64,000 nucleotides of DNA from Deinococcus aquaedulcis (GCF_019693445.1 NZ_JAHRBL010000003.1:124001-188000); one strand, 5' to 3'; counted from the first letter of the stretch, positions 1-9,363 are shown. Notes: generated from the sequence alone by a model not told the origin. Program-made: numbers and translations.

Positions 1-323
1 GGCGCGCCCTGCTGGAGCAGCACCTGAGCCGGCGGCCGGCGCAGGGCGTCGACTGCGCTGCCCTGGCCGCCCAGACCGAGGGGTACTCCGGCGCCGACTT
101 AGCCCATCTGGTGGACTCCGCCGCCGAACTGGCCCTGGAAGATTCGATCCGCCTGGGGCAGCCCCGGCCCATCGGCCCGCAGGACCTGAAAAAGGTGCTG
201 CGCGAGGTCAAGCCCAGCACCGGGCCCTGGTTCGACACCGCGCGCAATGTGGCGCAGTTTGCCAACGACGACGGCACCTACGACGAGCTGCTCACCTATA
301 TGCGGAGCCGGCGCCTGCTCTGA
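1..323 (+). CDS. AAA-family ATPase, C-terminal end (partial)
   Basis: The frame is open from the window edge (first full codon at 3) to a TGA at 321-323. It encodes about 106 residues. The peptide carries the TEGYSGADLAHLVDSAA signature of the four-helix lid after an AAA module, as in CDC48/VPS4/FtsH-type proteins, and ends with the usual 'LKKVLREVKPS' region followed by a short tail. The nucleotide-binding core lies outside the window, so substrate and oligomer cannot be named. No protease domain follows, which argues against FtsH. The 110-bp repeat copy starts 13 bp after the stop. Confidence 0.85.
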   Translation, partial: RALLEQHLSRRPAQGVDCAALAAQTEGYSGADLAHLVDSAAELALEDSIRLGQPRPIGPQDLKKVLREVKPSTGPWFDTARNVAQFANDDGTYDELLTYMRSRRLL

Positions 324-335
324 TCGCGGGACCCA

Positions 336-445
336 CATGCTCTGAAGGGGAACCCTCCAGGGCATGTGAGTTGAGCGGCGCGAGTGATTGCACCAGAGCG
401 CAGTTGGCGTGGCGTTGAGGGGGATGCGTTCCTCCCTTCAACGGA
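336..445 (+). repeat. Interspersed 110-bp repeat, copy A
   Basis: This stretch aligns without gaps to the reverse complement of 48862-48971. By hand count about 86 of 110 positions are identical. Both copies end in a hairpin: CGTTGAGGG pairs with CCCTTCAACG here and CGTTGAGGGG pairs with CCCCTCAACG in copy B, so the arms are kept despite substitutions. The rest of 324-592 shows no convincing gene. This resembles the small noncoding repeats known from Deinococcus genomes; the family assignment is inference. Confidence 0.75.
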
Positions 446-592
446 CCGGCATACCGCTGTGAGGCCGGTGGCGGCGGGACCGGCTGGGGCAGGCCCGAGG
501 GGGGGTGGGGCGCCTCTCCCTGCCAGGCCAAGGACGAGACCGCAGCCCTCTCCGTCCCGCAACGCTGGCCCCCCCTCCTCTATCCTGGCCCC

Positions 593-1300
593 ATGACCCG
601 CGACGACCCGCCCGCCTACGCCCTGCTGCCAACGCCGGACGGGTCGCGCACCGCGTTCAACGCCCGCTTTGGTGAGGCCTACGGGTCGCGCCACGGCGCG
701 GCGGCGCAGGCGCAGCATGTGTTTGTCGAAGGCACGGGCACGCACGCGCACCCGGCCCCCCGGGTGCTGGAAGTGGGCTTCGGGGTGGGCGTGAATTTCC
801 GAGCCACGGTCGCCAGCGCGGCGGCGAGGGGCGCACCCCTGCGCTACCGCGCCTACGAATTCGACCCCGCGCCGCGCGAGGTGCTGCGGGTTGTGGCGGA
901 AGGTGCCCAGGCCGCTGACCACCCGGCCTGGACCGCGCTGCTGGCCGCGTGGCCGGAGAGGGGCAGCGCGCGGGGTGAGGTGGAGGTGGAGGCCGGCGGC
1001 GTGCTGGTGACGGTGACCTTTGCCGATGTGCTGACGGCGGAGCTGCCCGCCGCGTGGGCCACCGCCCTGTATCTGGACGGCTTCTCTCCGTCGCGCAACC
1101 CCGAGGTCTGGACCCCCGAATTCACCGCCCGCCTCGCACAGACCCTGGCGCCGGGTGGCGTGCTGGGCACCTACAGCGCGGCGGGGCATGTGCGCCGGGC
1201 GCTGGCGGCGGCAGGACTGCGGGTGGAGCGGCGGCCTGGGGCACCGGGGAAAAGGGAATGTTTGCGGGCGGTGCGGGAAATGGAGGAAGGGCCGCTTTGA
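593..1300 (+). CDS. mnmD: tRNA 5-aminomethyl-2-thiouridine methyltransferase (MnmD, DUF752)
   Basis: The 235-aa protein matches the methyltransferase half of E. coli MnmC, which converts nm5s2U34 to mnm5s2U34 in tRNA with SAM. The SAM-binding glycine loop [11 protein letters not shown] lies at about 59-69, the family motif [12 protein letters not shown] at 162-173, and GxxGKRE near 219. A TATCCT box sits six bases before the ATG, so the transcript is probably leaderless. The gene overlaps the oxidoreductase half (mnmC) by 4 bp. In enterobacteria the two are one fused protein; here they are separate but in the same order. Confidence 0.92.
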   Translation: MTRDDPPAYALLPTPDGSRTAFNARFGEAYGSRHGAAAQAQHVFVEGTGTHAHPAPRVLEVGFGVGVNFRATVASAAARGAPLRYRAYEFDPAPREVLRVVAEGAQAADHPAWTALLAAWPERGSARGEVEVEAGGVLVTVTFADVLTAELPAAWATALYLDGFSPSRNPEVWTPEFTARLAQTLAPGGVLGTYSAAGHVRRALAAAGLRVERRPGAPGKRECLRAVREMEEGPL

Positions 1301-2262
1301 ACGTTGTCGTGGTGGGGGCGGGTATTGCGGGGGCCTCGGCGGCCTATTTCCTGGCGCGGGGTGGGGCGGCTGTAACGGTGGTGGACGCTGGGGCGCACAC
1401 CGCCAGTCACGTGCCCAGCGCGCTGATTAACCCGGTGCGGGGGCAGTCGGGCGGGGTGGACGCGCGGGCGCTGGCGGGCATGGCGTTCACCTGGGCGCTG
1501 GTGCGCGACCTGAACAGCCAGGGGCGGCCTGTTCCCCACGGGCAGGCAGGGGTGCTCCGCCCGGTGCCGGACGAGAGGGCACGCGCCCGCTTTGAACGCA
1601 ACCTGCCCCCTGACCTTGCGCACAGGTGGCTGAAGCCCGAGGAGTCACCCGAGCCGCTGGCCCCTGGCTGGGCGCATGTGCTGTCGCTGCCGCAGGGCGG
1701 CTGGGTGGACGGGCAGGCGTTCACCGGGGCGCTGCTGCACGCTTCGGGGGCGCGGGTGGTGCAGGGACGGGCGGTGGCCTGGACGGCGCACGAGGTCCAG
1801 CTTTTGGGTGCTGACCCCCTCCACGCCGACGCCGTGGTGGTCTGCGGCGGGTCGGTGGGCGCCCACTGGGCTGGCGAGGCGGCCACCCACCGCATGGGCA
1901 CGCTGCTGACCCTGGACCGCGCGGTCACGCGGCAGCCCGTCAGCTTTGGGGCGTACCTGGCGCCGGCACAAACCGGCGGCGTGCTGGGCGCCACCTTCGA
2001 GGCCCCTTCGCCGCAGTGGCAGCCCGAAACCTTCCCCCTTCCCTCGCTGGGCTGGCTGCTGGGCAAGGGACTGGCGCTGAGTGACCTGCGCGGGGCTCAG
2101 GTCATCGGCCGCTGGACCGGCTCGCGGCTCTCGGGGCTGAAGGCAGGCCCTCAGCCGGACGGGACCTGGCGCCTGGGTGGACTGGGCAGCAAGGGCTTCT
2201 TGCTGGGGCCGCTGCTGGCGCATGGTCTGGCTGGGGGGCTGCTGGCGTCACGCGGCGGGTAA
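1297..2262 (+). CDS. mnmC: FAD-dependent tRNA cmnm5s2U34 oxidoreductase (MnmC C-terminal-type)
   Basis: This 321-aa protein starts with the Rossmann FAD motif [19 protein letters not shown] and follows the DAO-like fold of the MnmC oxidoreductase domain, which removes the carboxymethyl group from cmnm5s2U34 before methylation. I chose the TTG at 1297: it overlaps the mnmD stop as TTGA, has a good ribosome site (GGAGGA at about 1282), and puts the FAD motif right at the N-terminus. An ATG at 1258 would add 13 low-complexity residues. Translation is probably coupled to mnmD. Confidence 0.88.
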   Translation: MNVVVVGAGIAGASAAYFLARGGAAVTVVDAGAHTASHVPSALINPVRGQSGGVDARALAGMAFTWALVRDLNSQGRPVPHGQAGVLRPVPDERARARFERNLPPDLAHRWLKPEESPEPLAPGWAHVLSLPQGGWVDGQAFTGALLHASGARVVQGRAVAWTAHEVQLLGADPLHADAVVVCGGSVGAHWAGEAATHRMGTLLTLDRAVTRQPVSFGAYLAPAQTGGVLGATFEAPSPQWQPETFPLPSLGWLLGKGLALSDLRGAQVIGRWTGSRLSGLKAGPQPDGTWRLGGLGSKGFLLGPLLAHGLAGGLLASRGG

Positions 2263-2308
2263 CGCGCCACTGCGTGGGGGACGGATGAAGCGTTTCCCAC
2301 CCCTGGCT

Positions 2309-2314
2309 TACACT
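2309..2314 (+). promoter_or_regulatory. Leaderless-type -10 box of hicDH
   Basis: TACACT lies nine bases before the ATG at 2324. No Shine-Dalgarno sequence precedes the ATG, so transcription probably starts at or next to the start codon. No clear -35 element is visible. Confidence 0.55.
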
Positions 2315-2323
2315 GCTCAGGTT

Positions 2324-3325
2324 ATGGCGACCTACCGCATCTGCTTGATTGAAGGCGACGGCATTGGCCACGAGGTCATTCCCGCCGCCCGCCGCGTGCT
2401 CGACGCCGCTGGCTTTAGCGCCGAATACGTGCACGCCGAAGCCGGCTACGAGTACTACCTGGACCACGGCACCAGCGTGCCCCAGGCCACCTACGACGCG
2501 GTGGAAAACACCCACGCCACCCTGTTCGGCGCGGCCACCAGCCCCAGTGGCGAGAAACCCGCTGGTTTCTTTGGTGCCATCCGCCACCTGCGCCAGAAGT
2601 ACGGTCTGTACGCCAACGTGCGCCCCACCAAGACCCGTCCGGTGCCCGGCGCCTACGAAAACGTGGATCTGGTGATTGTCCGCGAGAACACCCAGGGCCT
2701 GTACGTGGAGCAGGAACGCCGCTACGGCGACACCGCCATTGCCGACACCGTGATCACCAAGGACGCCAGCCTGCGCATCGGCAAGTTCGCCGCAGATCTG
2801 GCCATGAAGCGCGGCAAGCGCCTGACGGTGGTGCACAAGGCCAACGTGCTGCCCGTGACCCAGGGCCTGTTTCTGAACACGATTCTGGACCACGCGGCGG
2901 GCGTGGACGGCCTGAACACGAACACCATGATCGTGGACAACGCCGCCATGCAGCTGGTGCGTCACCCTCAGCAGTTCGACGTGATGGTGATGACCAACAT
3001 GTTCGGGGACATTCTGTCCGACCTCGCCGCCGGTCTGGTGGGCGGCCTGGGCATCGCCGCCAGCGGCAACGTGGGCGACCAGTTCGGGATCTTCGAGAGC
3101 GTGCACGGCAGCGCACCAGACATTGCCGGGCAGGGCATCAGCAACCCCACCGCCACCATTCTGGCCGCCGTGCTGATGCTGGACCACATTGGCGACCACG
3201 ACACCGCCCGCCGCATTGACACGGCCGTGAACAAGGTGCTGGTGGAAGGCCCCCGCACCCGCGACCTGGGCGGCACGGCTGGCACTGAAGAGTTTACGAA
3301 CGCGGTGATCAAAGCGCTGGCGTAA
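2324..3325 (+). CDS. hicDH: Homoisocitrate dehydrogenase (isocitrate/isopropylmalate dehydrogenase family)
   Basis: The 333-aa length and sequence match the Thermus enzyme that oxidatively decarboxylates homoisocitrate to 2-oxoadipate with NAD+ in the alpha-aminoadipate route to lysine. Visible landmarks are the N-terminal [20 protein letters not shown], the substrate-loop [17 protein letters not shown] (an Arg in the place that sets beta-decarboxylase specificity), the catalytic [30 protein letters not shown] and the NAD-site GSAPDIAG. An upstream in-frame start would add 49 unrelated residues, so the ATG at 2324 with its leaderless -10 is preferred. A strong terminator follows. Confidence 0.9.
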   Translation: MATYRICLIEGDGIGHEVIPAARRVLDAAGFSAEYVHAEAGYEYYLDHGTSVPQATYDAVENTHATLFGAATSPSGEKPAGFFGAIRHLRQKYGLYANVRPTKTRPVPGAYENVDLVIVRENTQGLYVEQERRYGDTAIADTVITKDASLRIGKFAADLAMKRGKRLTVVHKANVLPVTQGLFLNTILDHAAGVDGLNTNTMIVDNAAMQLVRHPQQFDVMVMTNMFGDILSDLAAGLVGGLGIAASGNVGDQFGIFESVHGSAPDIAGQGISNPTATILAAVLMLDHIGDHDTARRIDTAVNKVLVEGPRTRDLGGTAGTEEFTNAVIKALA

Positions 3326-3336
3326 AGTCAAAAGGG

Positions 3337-3367
3337 AAGGGCCCGGACATTCGCTGTCCGGGCCCTT
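3337..3367 (+). terminator. Rho-independent terminator after hicDH
   Basis: A perfect 11-bp stem (GGGCCCGGACA with TGTCCGGGCCC) has a 5-nt loop TTCGC and is followed by TTTTC. It begins about 12 bases after the hicDH stop. Confidence 0.9.
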
Positions 3368-3529
3368 TTCATGTCGCAACAGCTCTGAAACCCTGCCCGG
3401 CCGAGGGGTATGACAAGGGCTGACCGTGCCAAGTCTCCGGTGAATCTGCCAAGAGACGGGTCTCGTCTTTTCGAGGCACTGGAGGCTTGCCTCTGTTGAC
3501 GTTGGCTGGGGTGGCCGTGTGCGCGGGCT

Positions 3530-3751
3530 TCAGGTTTCTTGCTGCTGAAGCCACTGCACACGCCGCTTCATGCGCTTGAGGATGGCTGTGGACTCGTCTT
3601 GGTAGGGGTCTCTGACGCCTTCTCCCTCTCCGGCTTCCAGCACCCCGACGCTCCACAGAAGCTGGCCGAATCGCTGGTCAGGCCCAGCTTCCACAGCCTC
3701 CAACAGACGCTCCAGAATCTCAAGATTGGCTTCCTGGCGGGAAAGCGACAT
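3530..3751 (-). CDS. Small conserved-type hypothetical protein, 73 aa
   Basis: The peptide opens with a helical NLEILERLLEAVEAGPDQRFGQLL segment and ends with DESTAILKRMKRRVQWLQQQ. Spacing of 'PDQRFGQLL' and 'ES..ILKR' is like a family of small bacterial proteins of unknown function; that link is from memory of the pattern. A CAAACT box six bases before the ATG fits a leaderless start. It is transcribed away from the sdpR-like gene and is convergent with hicDH. The charged, soluble make-up gives no enzymatic clue. Confidence 0.65.
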   Translation of the reverse strand: MSLSRQEANLEILERLLEAVEAGPDQRFGQLLWSVGVLEAGEGEGVRDPYQDESTAILKRMKRRVQWLQQQET

Positions 3752-3786
3752 GGAGCGAGTTTGCCACGCGCCGAGCTGGCGAGCCC

Positions 3787-3815
3787 TTGCCCTTCTCCGC
3801 TCTGCCTGCTACTAT
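3787..3815 (+). promoter_or_regulatory. Sigma70-type promoter of the sdpR-sdpI pair
   Basis: TTGCCC at 3787-3792 and TACTAT at 3810-3815 are separated by exactly 17 bp. Transcription would start near 3822, giving a real leader with a Shine-Dalgarno site, unlike most genes in the window. Confidence 0.7.
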
Positions 3816-3823
3816 TTCGGTAG

Positions 3824-3839
3824 TTGCCTAATTAGCCAA
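3824..3839 (+). promoter_or_regulatory. Palindromic operator just downstream of the sdpR promoter
   Basis: TTGCCTAATTAGCCAA is a 16-bp palindrome with one mismatched pair. It sits on the expected transcription start, where a bound ArsR/SdpR-type dimer would block initiation. Autoregulation by the adjacent regulator is inferred. Confidence 0.6.
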
Positions 3840-3857
3840 ATAAGGCAGGAGGATTCC

Positions 3858-3896
3858 ATGTTGCCCAGCCCAACCGCCCATGAACGACGTCTTTAA
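3858..3896 (+). CDS. Possible 12-codon leader ORF overlapping the regulator start
   Basis: An ideal AGGAGG (3847-3852) lies five bases before the ATG at 3858, which opens a 12-codon frame ending in TAA at 3894-3896. The regulator start at 3880 lies inside this frame, 22 bases in, in another reading frame, and has no ribosome site of its own. Ribosomes ending at 3896 could re-initiate on the regulator start just upstream. Whether the peptide is made is unknown. Confidence 0.45.
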   Translation: MLPSPTAHERRL

Positions 3897-4164
3897 AGCC
3901 CTGGCCGACCCCACCCGCCGCGAAATTCTGGCGGTGCTGCGCGAAGGCGAGCAGACAGCCGGCCAGCTGGCCGAACGCTTTCCCCTCAGCAAAAGCACCC
4001 TCAGCGGGCACTTCAGCGTGCTTAAGGCCGCCGATCTGGTGGTCAGTGAAAAACGCGGCACCACCATCATCTACCGCCTGAACACCACCGTTTTTCAGGA
4101 TGTGCTGAGCCACCTGTTTGGCCTGTTTGGGCCGACCCCCGCCCCCACCAAGGAGACCCCCTGA
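3880..4164 (+). CDS. ArsR/SdpR-family winged-helix autorepressor
   Basis: The 94-aa protein is a minimal winged helix: FKALADPTRREILAVLREGE, then QLAERFPLSKSTLSGHFSVLKAADLV as the recognition region, then a beta wing VVSEKRGTTIIYRLN. This is the SdpR subtype, which lacks ArsR metal-binding cysteines and is normally paired with an SdpI membrane protein. It overlaps the SdpI-like gene by 1 bp. The pair in Bacillus forms a sensor/regulator circuit for a killing peptide; the role here is not known. Confidence 0.88.
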   Translation: MNDVFKALADPTRREILAVLREGEQTAGQLAERFPLSKSTLSGHFSVLKAADLVVSEKRGTTIIYRLNTTVFQDVLSHLFGLFGPTPAPTKETP

Positions 4165-4805
4165 TGCGCCCCCTGCTCTCCCTACTTCCATTTGCCCTGA
4201 GTTTCGCCCTTGCCGCCTGGGCCCTGCCTCAGCAACCGGAGCGCGTGCCCGTGCACTGGGGGGTGAATGGCCAGCCGGACCGCTGGGGCAGTCCGGCCGA
4301 GGGTCTGTTTCTGCTGCCAGCCCTGCTGCTGGGCGCCGCCCTGCTGACCTTCCTGACCGAAAAAGCCGCCGAGGGCCGCAGCAACGCGGGCGTGCTGGGC
4401 AATCTGCGGCTGGGCCTGGGGCTGCTGGCCCTGCTGCAAACGGCCCACTACGCCCTGGGCTGGGACGCCCTGCGCACAGTGCTGGTGGGGGTGGGAGTGC
4501 TGTTCTTGCTCATCGGGAACGTCATGGGCCGCACGGCGCCCAGCGCCTTCGTGGGCCTGCGCACCCCCTGGGTGTACCTGAGCCGCCGAGCATGGCACGC
4601 CTCGCAGCGCCGCAGTGGGGTATGGTTTGCCGCTTTTGGCGGGCTGCTGGTGCTCTCGGGCCTGCTGGTGCCCGCCGCGTGGCTGATGCCCTGGGTGATG
4701 CCAGTGGGAATGGTAGGCGGCGTGCTGGTGCTGGTGGCGTACCTGACCTGGGCCTCATGGCACGACTGGAAAACTGACCCCGACCCGCAGCCCATTCGCC
4801 TGTAA
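4164..4805 (+). CDS. SdpI-family membrane protein (DUF1648/SdpI)
   Basis: This 213-aa integral membrane protein has about six hydrophobic segments. The extracytoplasmic 'PERVPVHWGVNGQPDRWGS' loop near 26-44 is the DUF1648 signature, and GRTAPSAFVGLRTPWVYLSRRAW near 117-140 is the SdpI signature. In Bacillus SdpI gives immunity to the SdpC toxin and sequesters SdpR at the membrane. No SdpC-like toxin gene is adjacent, so it may act in stress sensing. Confidence 0.85.
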   Translation: MRPLLSLLPFALSFALAAWALPQQPERVPVHWGVNGQPDRWGSPAEGLFLLPALLLGAALLTFLTEKAAEGRSNAGVLGNLRLGLGLLALLQTAHYALGWDALRTVLVGVGVLFLLIGNVMGRTAPSAFVGLRTPWVYLSRRAWHASQRRSGVWFAAFGGLLVLSGLLVPAAWLMPWVMPVGMVGGVLVLVAYLTWASWHDWKTDPDPQPIRL

Positions 4806-4816
4806 GGCGGGCAAGT

Positions 4817-4854
4817 GGGGCGCGACCGGGCCAGAAGCCCTATGGTCGCGCCCC
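4817..4854. terminator. Bidirectional terminator hairpin between convergent genes
   Basis: GGGGCGCGACC pairs perfectly with GGTCGCGCCCC over a 16-nt loop. It lies between the rightward SdpI-like gene and the leftward PLP enzyme. There is no long T-run on either side. Confidence 0.65.
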
Positions 4855-4879
4855 GCTTCCTCCTTTGTGCGGGCGCCGC

Positions 4880-6061
<1,182 letters not shown>

Positions 6062-6067
6062 GCGAGC

Positions 6068-6073
6068 ATTCTA
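6068..6073 (-). promoter_or_regulatory. Leaderless-type -10 (TAGAAT) for the PLP enzyme gene
   Basis: On the minus strand TAGAAT is followed by six bases and the GTG start. It decides for the GTG, because no ribosome site and no in-frame ATG lie nearby. Confidence 0.6.
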
Positions 6074-6081
6074 GGGGCGCT

Positions 6082-6588
6082 TCAGCGCCGGGCCCTCATG
6101 GCTTTTATCCAGGCCGGAAGCTGCTTGAGGGGCAGCACGTCAGCGGGCCCCGTCTGGCCGTACCGGGTCAGAACGCCGTAGGCCACCGGGCCACTGACCA
6201 GCAGGCCCAGGCCGGTGCAGGCCACAGGAGAATAACGACCAGCAGGCATGGGGGTTCCGGTTCGCCAGTCCTTACGGGTCAGTGCCAGCACCCAGCGTGT
6301 GCCGACCGGATACTGGGTGACATACGGAAAAGGCGACATGCCGTCATCACCCCGCACAGTCAGCCGCGTGGCCCCCGGCTGGCCCACGTATGTGCCCAGC
6401 ACCCGCACCTGCATGTCCAGCACCGAGGAAAACCCGGTGCCGGTCCGGGGCAGATGGCGCTCCACTTCCACCAGCGCAACCACCTCGGCCGCTTTGACCG
6501 CCTGATCAAAGGCCTGAAAGGCGCAGGACGTCCCCGCCGCCTGCCCAGCCGCCCACAAGATTCCCAGCCCCAGCCATCGGCGTTTCAT
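6082..6588 (-). CDS. Exported hypothetical protein, 168 aa
   Basis: A short positive start (MKRR) and a hydrophobic stretch ending near AAG-TSC at about 19-21 look like a signal peptide. The mature part has a central VRVLGTYVGQPGATRLTVRG region and a late PVACTGLG motif, with two Cys (about 22 and 124) that could form a disulfide outside the cytoplasm. The overall pattern resembles secreted proteins built around short OB/Ig-like beta units, but I do not recognise the family. It lies 12 bp downstream of the nitroreductase and probably shares its transcript. Confidence 0.7.
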   Translation of the reverse strand: MKRRWLGLGILWAAGQAAGTSCAFQAFDQAVKAAEVVALVEVERHLPRTGTGFSSVLDMQVRVLGTYVGQPGATRLTVRGDDGMSPFPYVTQYPVGTRWVLALTRKDWRTGTPMPAGRYSPVACTGLGLLVSGPVAYGVLTRYGQTGPADVLPLKQLPAWIKAMRARR

Positions 6589-6600
6589 GGACCACCCGTA

Positions 6601-7413
6601 TCAGGCGTCACCTGACGGCGGATGAGCCTCGTCCTCCCCGGCCCACAGTCCCTGCCGCTTCAGGGCGGCCACCAGATGCACCTCGCGCGCTTCCATGCTG
6701 CCCCCCGCGCCAAAATAGGCGTTCAGCAGCCGCACCCAGTCACCGGGTTTGCCTCCGCGCGCGGCAATGGGATTCATGATCGCCACGGCCTCCTGCAGCT
6801 CGGCTTCGGTGCCGTCGCGGTATTCATCGGTGTGAATGACCAGCGGGCGCGGCACCCGGGGGCGCTGGGGCGGCGTTTCGGCCGGGCGGCCCACCGTGAG
6901 GCCCGCAAACGGCAGCACGCCGGGGGGCAGCTTGAGCAGGTCCAGAATGCCGTCCAGGCCGTTCAGCACCCCGCCAATCCAGCAGCCCTGGTAGCCTAGC
7001 AGTTCAGCGGCGGTCAGCAGGTTGGTGCCGGCCATCACGGCGTCGCCAATGCCGAAATGCACGGCAATGGCCGGCCAGTGCCCCGGGGTACGCCCCCCCG
7101 TTTCCAGCACCCGCCCGGTGCGCCGCACATCGGCGCAGACCACAAAGGCTTCGGAGGCGGTGGCCATGTGCGCGTTCGTGGTCAGTTCGGCCATACGGGC
7201 GCGCACCTCTGGGCGGGTCAGGCGAATCAGGGAATACAGCTGCGCGGTAGCGTCGGTGGGGGCGCGCTGCGCGGCGTGCAGGATGGCTTCCAGATGCGCG
7301 GCGGGCAAGGGCAGCGGCGAGCCGTCTGGGTGCGTTTCGTACTGCCGCACGGTGCGGTGGGCATCGTAAAAGGCGGTGACCTGTTCTGGGGTCAGGGGGT
7401 GGGGCGCACTCAT
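6601..7413 (-). CDS. NfsA-like FMN nitroreductase/NAD(P)H-flavin oxidoreductase
   Basis: The 270-aa protein carries the N-terminal 'AHRTVRQYE' of the nitroreductase fold, 'AAQRAPTDATAQLYSLIRL' for FMN contact, a central GTNLLTAAELLGYQGCWIGG, and the C-terminal 'AYFGAGGSMEAREVH'. That set fits the NfsA/FRP branch, which moves two electrons from NAD(P)H to nitro compounds, quinones or flavins. The ATG follows a TATCCT box by seven bases (leaderless). The small exported protein gene follows directly. Confidence 0.85.
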   Translation of the reverse strand: MSAPHPLTPEQVTAFYDAHRTVRQYETHPDGSPLPLPAAHLEAILHAAQRAPTDATAQLYSLIRLTRPEVRARMAELTTNAHMATASEAFVVCADVRRTGRVLETGGRTPGHWPAIAVHFGIGDAVMAGTNLLTAAELLGYQGCWIGGVLNGLDGILDLLKLPPGVLPFAGLTVGRPAETPPQRPRVPRPLVIHTDEYRDGTEAELQEAVAIMNPIAARGGKPGDWVRLLNAYFGAGGSMEAREVHLVAALKRQGLWAGEDEAHPPSGDA

Positions 7414-7426
7414 GCGGCGCAGGATA

Positions 7427-7675
7427 GCCCCACTGACGTGGACGGGCGATGGGACGCACAGGACCTCAGCCGTCCGGGCTAACTTTGGACCCGCAGCTCA
7501 CTCGCCCCCTACCACCCGTCAAGCCGCCCGATGCTTCAATCAGGAGTTCGGCGCAAATCATCCGGCCCCTCCGCCTCCAGGCCCATCTAGGGGCCCTTCT
7601 CCACCATGCTAGAGGGGAACCCATCCCAGTGTTCAACCGACGACCGTACTCGTGCGTCGGCCCAAGCTCAATCCC
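7427..7675. other. Intergenic stretch, no gene recognised
   Basis: About 250 bp separate two leftward genes. I see only the nitroreductase -10 at its left end (7421-7426) and a weak CCGACG/CGTCGG hairpin near 7638-7660. Frames that run through here are shadows of the gene at 7676-8686. Confidence 0.5.
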
Positions 7676-8686
7676 CTACCAGTACCCCTGGTCATCACGG
7701 GGACGGGAGCTTCGGCGGGGCCACGCGCGGCTGCGGTGGCGCTGGCCGTCCGGGGTGACCAGCAGGGCCGCGCAGCCGGGGGTCTGGTCCACCAGGGCCA
7801 GGCCGCTGCGCGCGCCCACCACGCCCAGCACCGTGGCCAGGGCCTCGGCGGTGGCGCCGTCGGGGGCGATGACGGTCAGGCCGGGCACCTGGGGCGCGGG
7901 ACAGCCAGTGCGGGGGTCCACCGGCGGCCGGAATGGGGCCTCAGCCACTGCATACGCGGGGCGCGCGGCGCCGCGCACGGCCAGCGCCCCGCCCTGCAGC
8001 CGCACGCGCGCCAGACACGGGGCGTTGTCCATGGCGGTAAAGGGATCGGCCACCGCCACGGTGACGGGCCCAGGGCCCAGCACCCGCAGGGCCTCGCCCG
8101 CACGAATGGCCACGCGGCGCACCCCCGCCGCCCGCGAGGCCACGGCGGCGGCCCGGTCCACCATGTACCCCCGGGCCAGCGCGCCCAGCACCAGCGGCGC
8201 CCGGGCGTGCAGGGTGGCGCGGCCATCGGCGTGCAGGGTCCACGGCGGCCCCTGCAGGGCGCTGGTCAGCCGCTGCACCTCCTGCAGCGGGGGTTCCCGG
8301 CCGGCGTGGGCCGCGTGGCGCCACAGGTCACTCAGCACCCCGGCGCCCGGGTGCAGGGCGCCCCCACTGCGCACGCGCCAGTGGTCCGCGAGGCGCAACA
8401 CCGCCGTCAGGTCCAGGCTGAGGGGCAGGGACGTCCCTTCAGGGTGCACCTGCCAGCGCCGCCACTCGCTCTGCGGATCGGTGTCGCCCAGCACGCGCCC
8501 CAGACGCTCCAGTTCGCTTAGGGCGTCGTGTTCGGCCTGCTCGGCCTGGGCGCGGGTGGCCGCCACGATCTGCACCTCCAGGGCCGTGTCCAGCAGACGC
8601 GTGTACTGGCCCCGCAGCCGGTAAGGCGGCCGCGTGCCCAGTCGCCGCGCCGCCCCCAGCAGCCCGATAAAGGTCACGCCCCTCAT
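7676..8686 (-). CDS. ApbE-like FAD:protein FMN transferase
   Basis: The 336-aa protein resembles ApbE, the Mg-dependent enzyme that transfers FMN from FAD to a Thr of NqrB/RnfG-type proteins or trims FAD. Landmarks are an early 'LLDTALEVQIVA' strand, the central SGGALHPGAGVLSDLW region, and 'APLVLGALARGYMVDRAAAV', which takes the place of the usual 'DLGGIAKGY'. The acidic metal ligands are partly replaced, so the family call is good but full activity is uncertain. The last about 20 residues are Arg-rich and probably a disordered tail. No signal peptide is obvious. Confidence 0.72.
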   Translation of the reverse strand: MRGVTFIGLLGAARRLGTRPPYRLRGQYTRLLDTALEVQIVAATRAQAEQAEHDALSELERLGRVLGDTDPQSEWRRWQVHPEGTSLPLSLDLTAVLRLADHWRVRSGGALHPGAGVLSDLWRHAAHAGREPPLQEVQRLTSALQGPPWTLHADGRATLHARAPLVLGALARGYMVDRAAAVASRAAGVRRVAIRAGEALRVLGPGPVTVAVADPFTAMDNAPCLARVRLQGGALAVRGAARPAYAVAEAPFRPPVDPRTGCPAPQVPGLTVIAPDGATAEALATVLGVVGARSGLALVDQTPGCAALLVTPDGQRHRSRAWPRRSSRPRDDQGYW

Positions 8687-8827
8687 TGTGCGCCCCGGAG
8701 GCGGCTCTGCGCGAGTGGTGAGGCTGAACCTGTCCAGAACCTGAGGGCGATACCACGCGCCGGGGAGCCGCCCCTACAGGCAACAGAACGCGGCAGATGC
8801 GCCTGACCATTGTTGTCGCGCCGGCAC

Positions 8828-9109
8828 TTACCCGCCCGGCTGGCGGCTGAGCTGCCCGAAAATCAGGGCGATCAGCAGCAGGTCCAGCGCCCAGCTGGCG
8901 GGGCGGCGCAGGCGTTCGTCGCGCCGGGCACGCAGCACCTGCAGGCCCAGCCGCAGCAGCAGGAGCCCGCCCACCAGCGCCGGACTGGGCATGGCGCCGC
9001 CTGTCAGCAGTGGCCACAGCAGCAGCAGCGCCAGCACCCCCAGCAGGGCAAAACTCAGCAGGGTCAGGGCGTCGGGCCCCGGGCGCGGGGTGGGGTCGGG
9101 GGCACTCAT
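8828..9109 (-). CDS. Small three-helix membrane protein, 93 aa
   Basis: I started this at the ATG ending at 9109, because a TAATAA box lies five bases upstream on the minus strand and the residues before it are Arg/Cys-rich and unlike protein. The product has hydrophobic segments at about 15-33, 39-53 and 72-86 with a basic 'RARRDERLRR' loop between the last two. No family recognised. It stands alone between the ApbE-like gene and glgB. Confidence 0.65.
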   Translation of the reverse strand: MSAPDPTPRPGPDALTLLSFALLGVLALLLLWPLLTGGAMPSPALVGGLLLLRLGLQVLRARRDERLRRPASWALDLLLIALIFGQLSRQPGG

Positions 9110-9363
9110 GGGGGTTATTAGAGCAGGTGCGTGGCCCGGCGCCACACCGCAGCGACGCCAACGGCACCTGAGGTCTGGCCTCCATACCTCTGGGGCAAAC
9201 CCAGTGCCTGTTTGGCAAAGACAGCGGCGCGGGCCGGGCTCGCCTTCTGGCCCCAGGGTGGAGCTGGCAGAGACGACGGGCGCCTGTACACGCGCAGCTG
9301 GTTCTTGCTGGCCCACTCCCGCTGGTCACGGCGGCTTCAGAGAATGCGGCCCCAGGCCCGGCG

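Noticed and set aside
3460..3530. Similarity of GACGTTGGCTGGGG here to a segment of the 20.6-kb palindrome
   Set aside because: Only about 14 bases match and the flanks do not align, so I do not call it a copy.
7449..8624. A 391-codon Arg/Ser/Pro-rich frame on the plus strand
   Set aside because: It is antisense to the ApbE-like gene and has no family signature.
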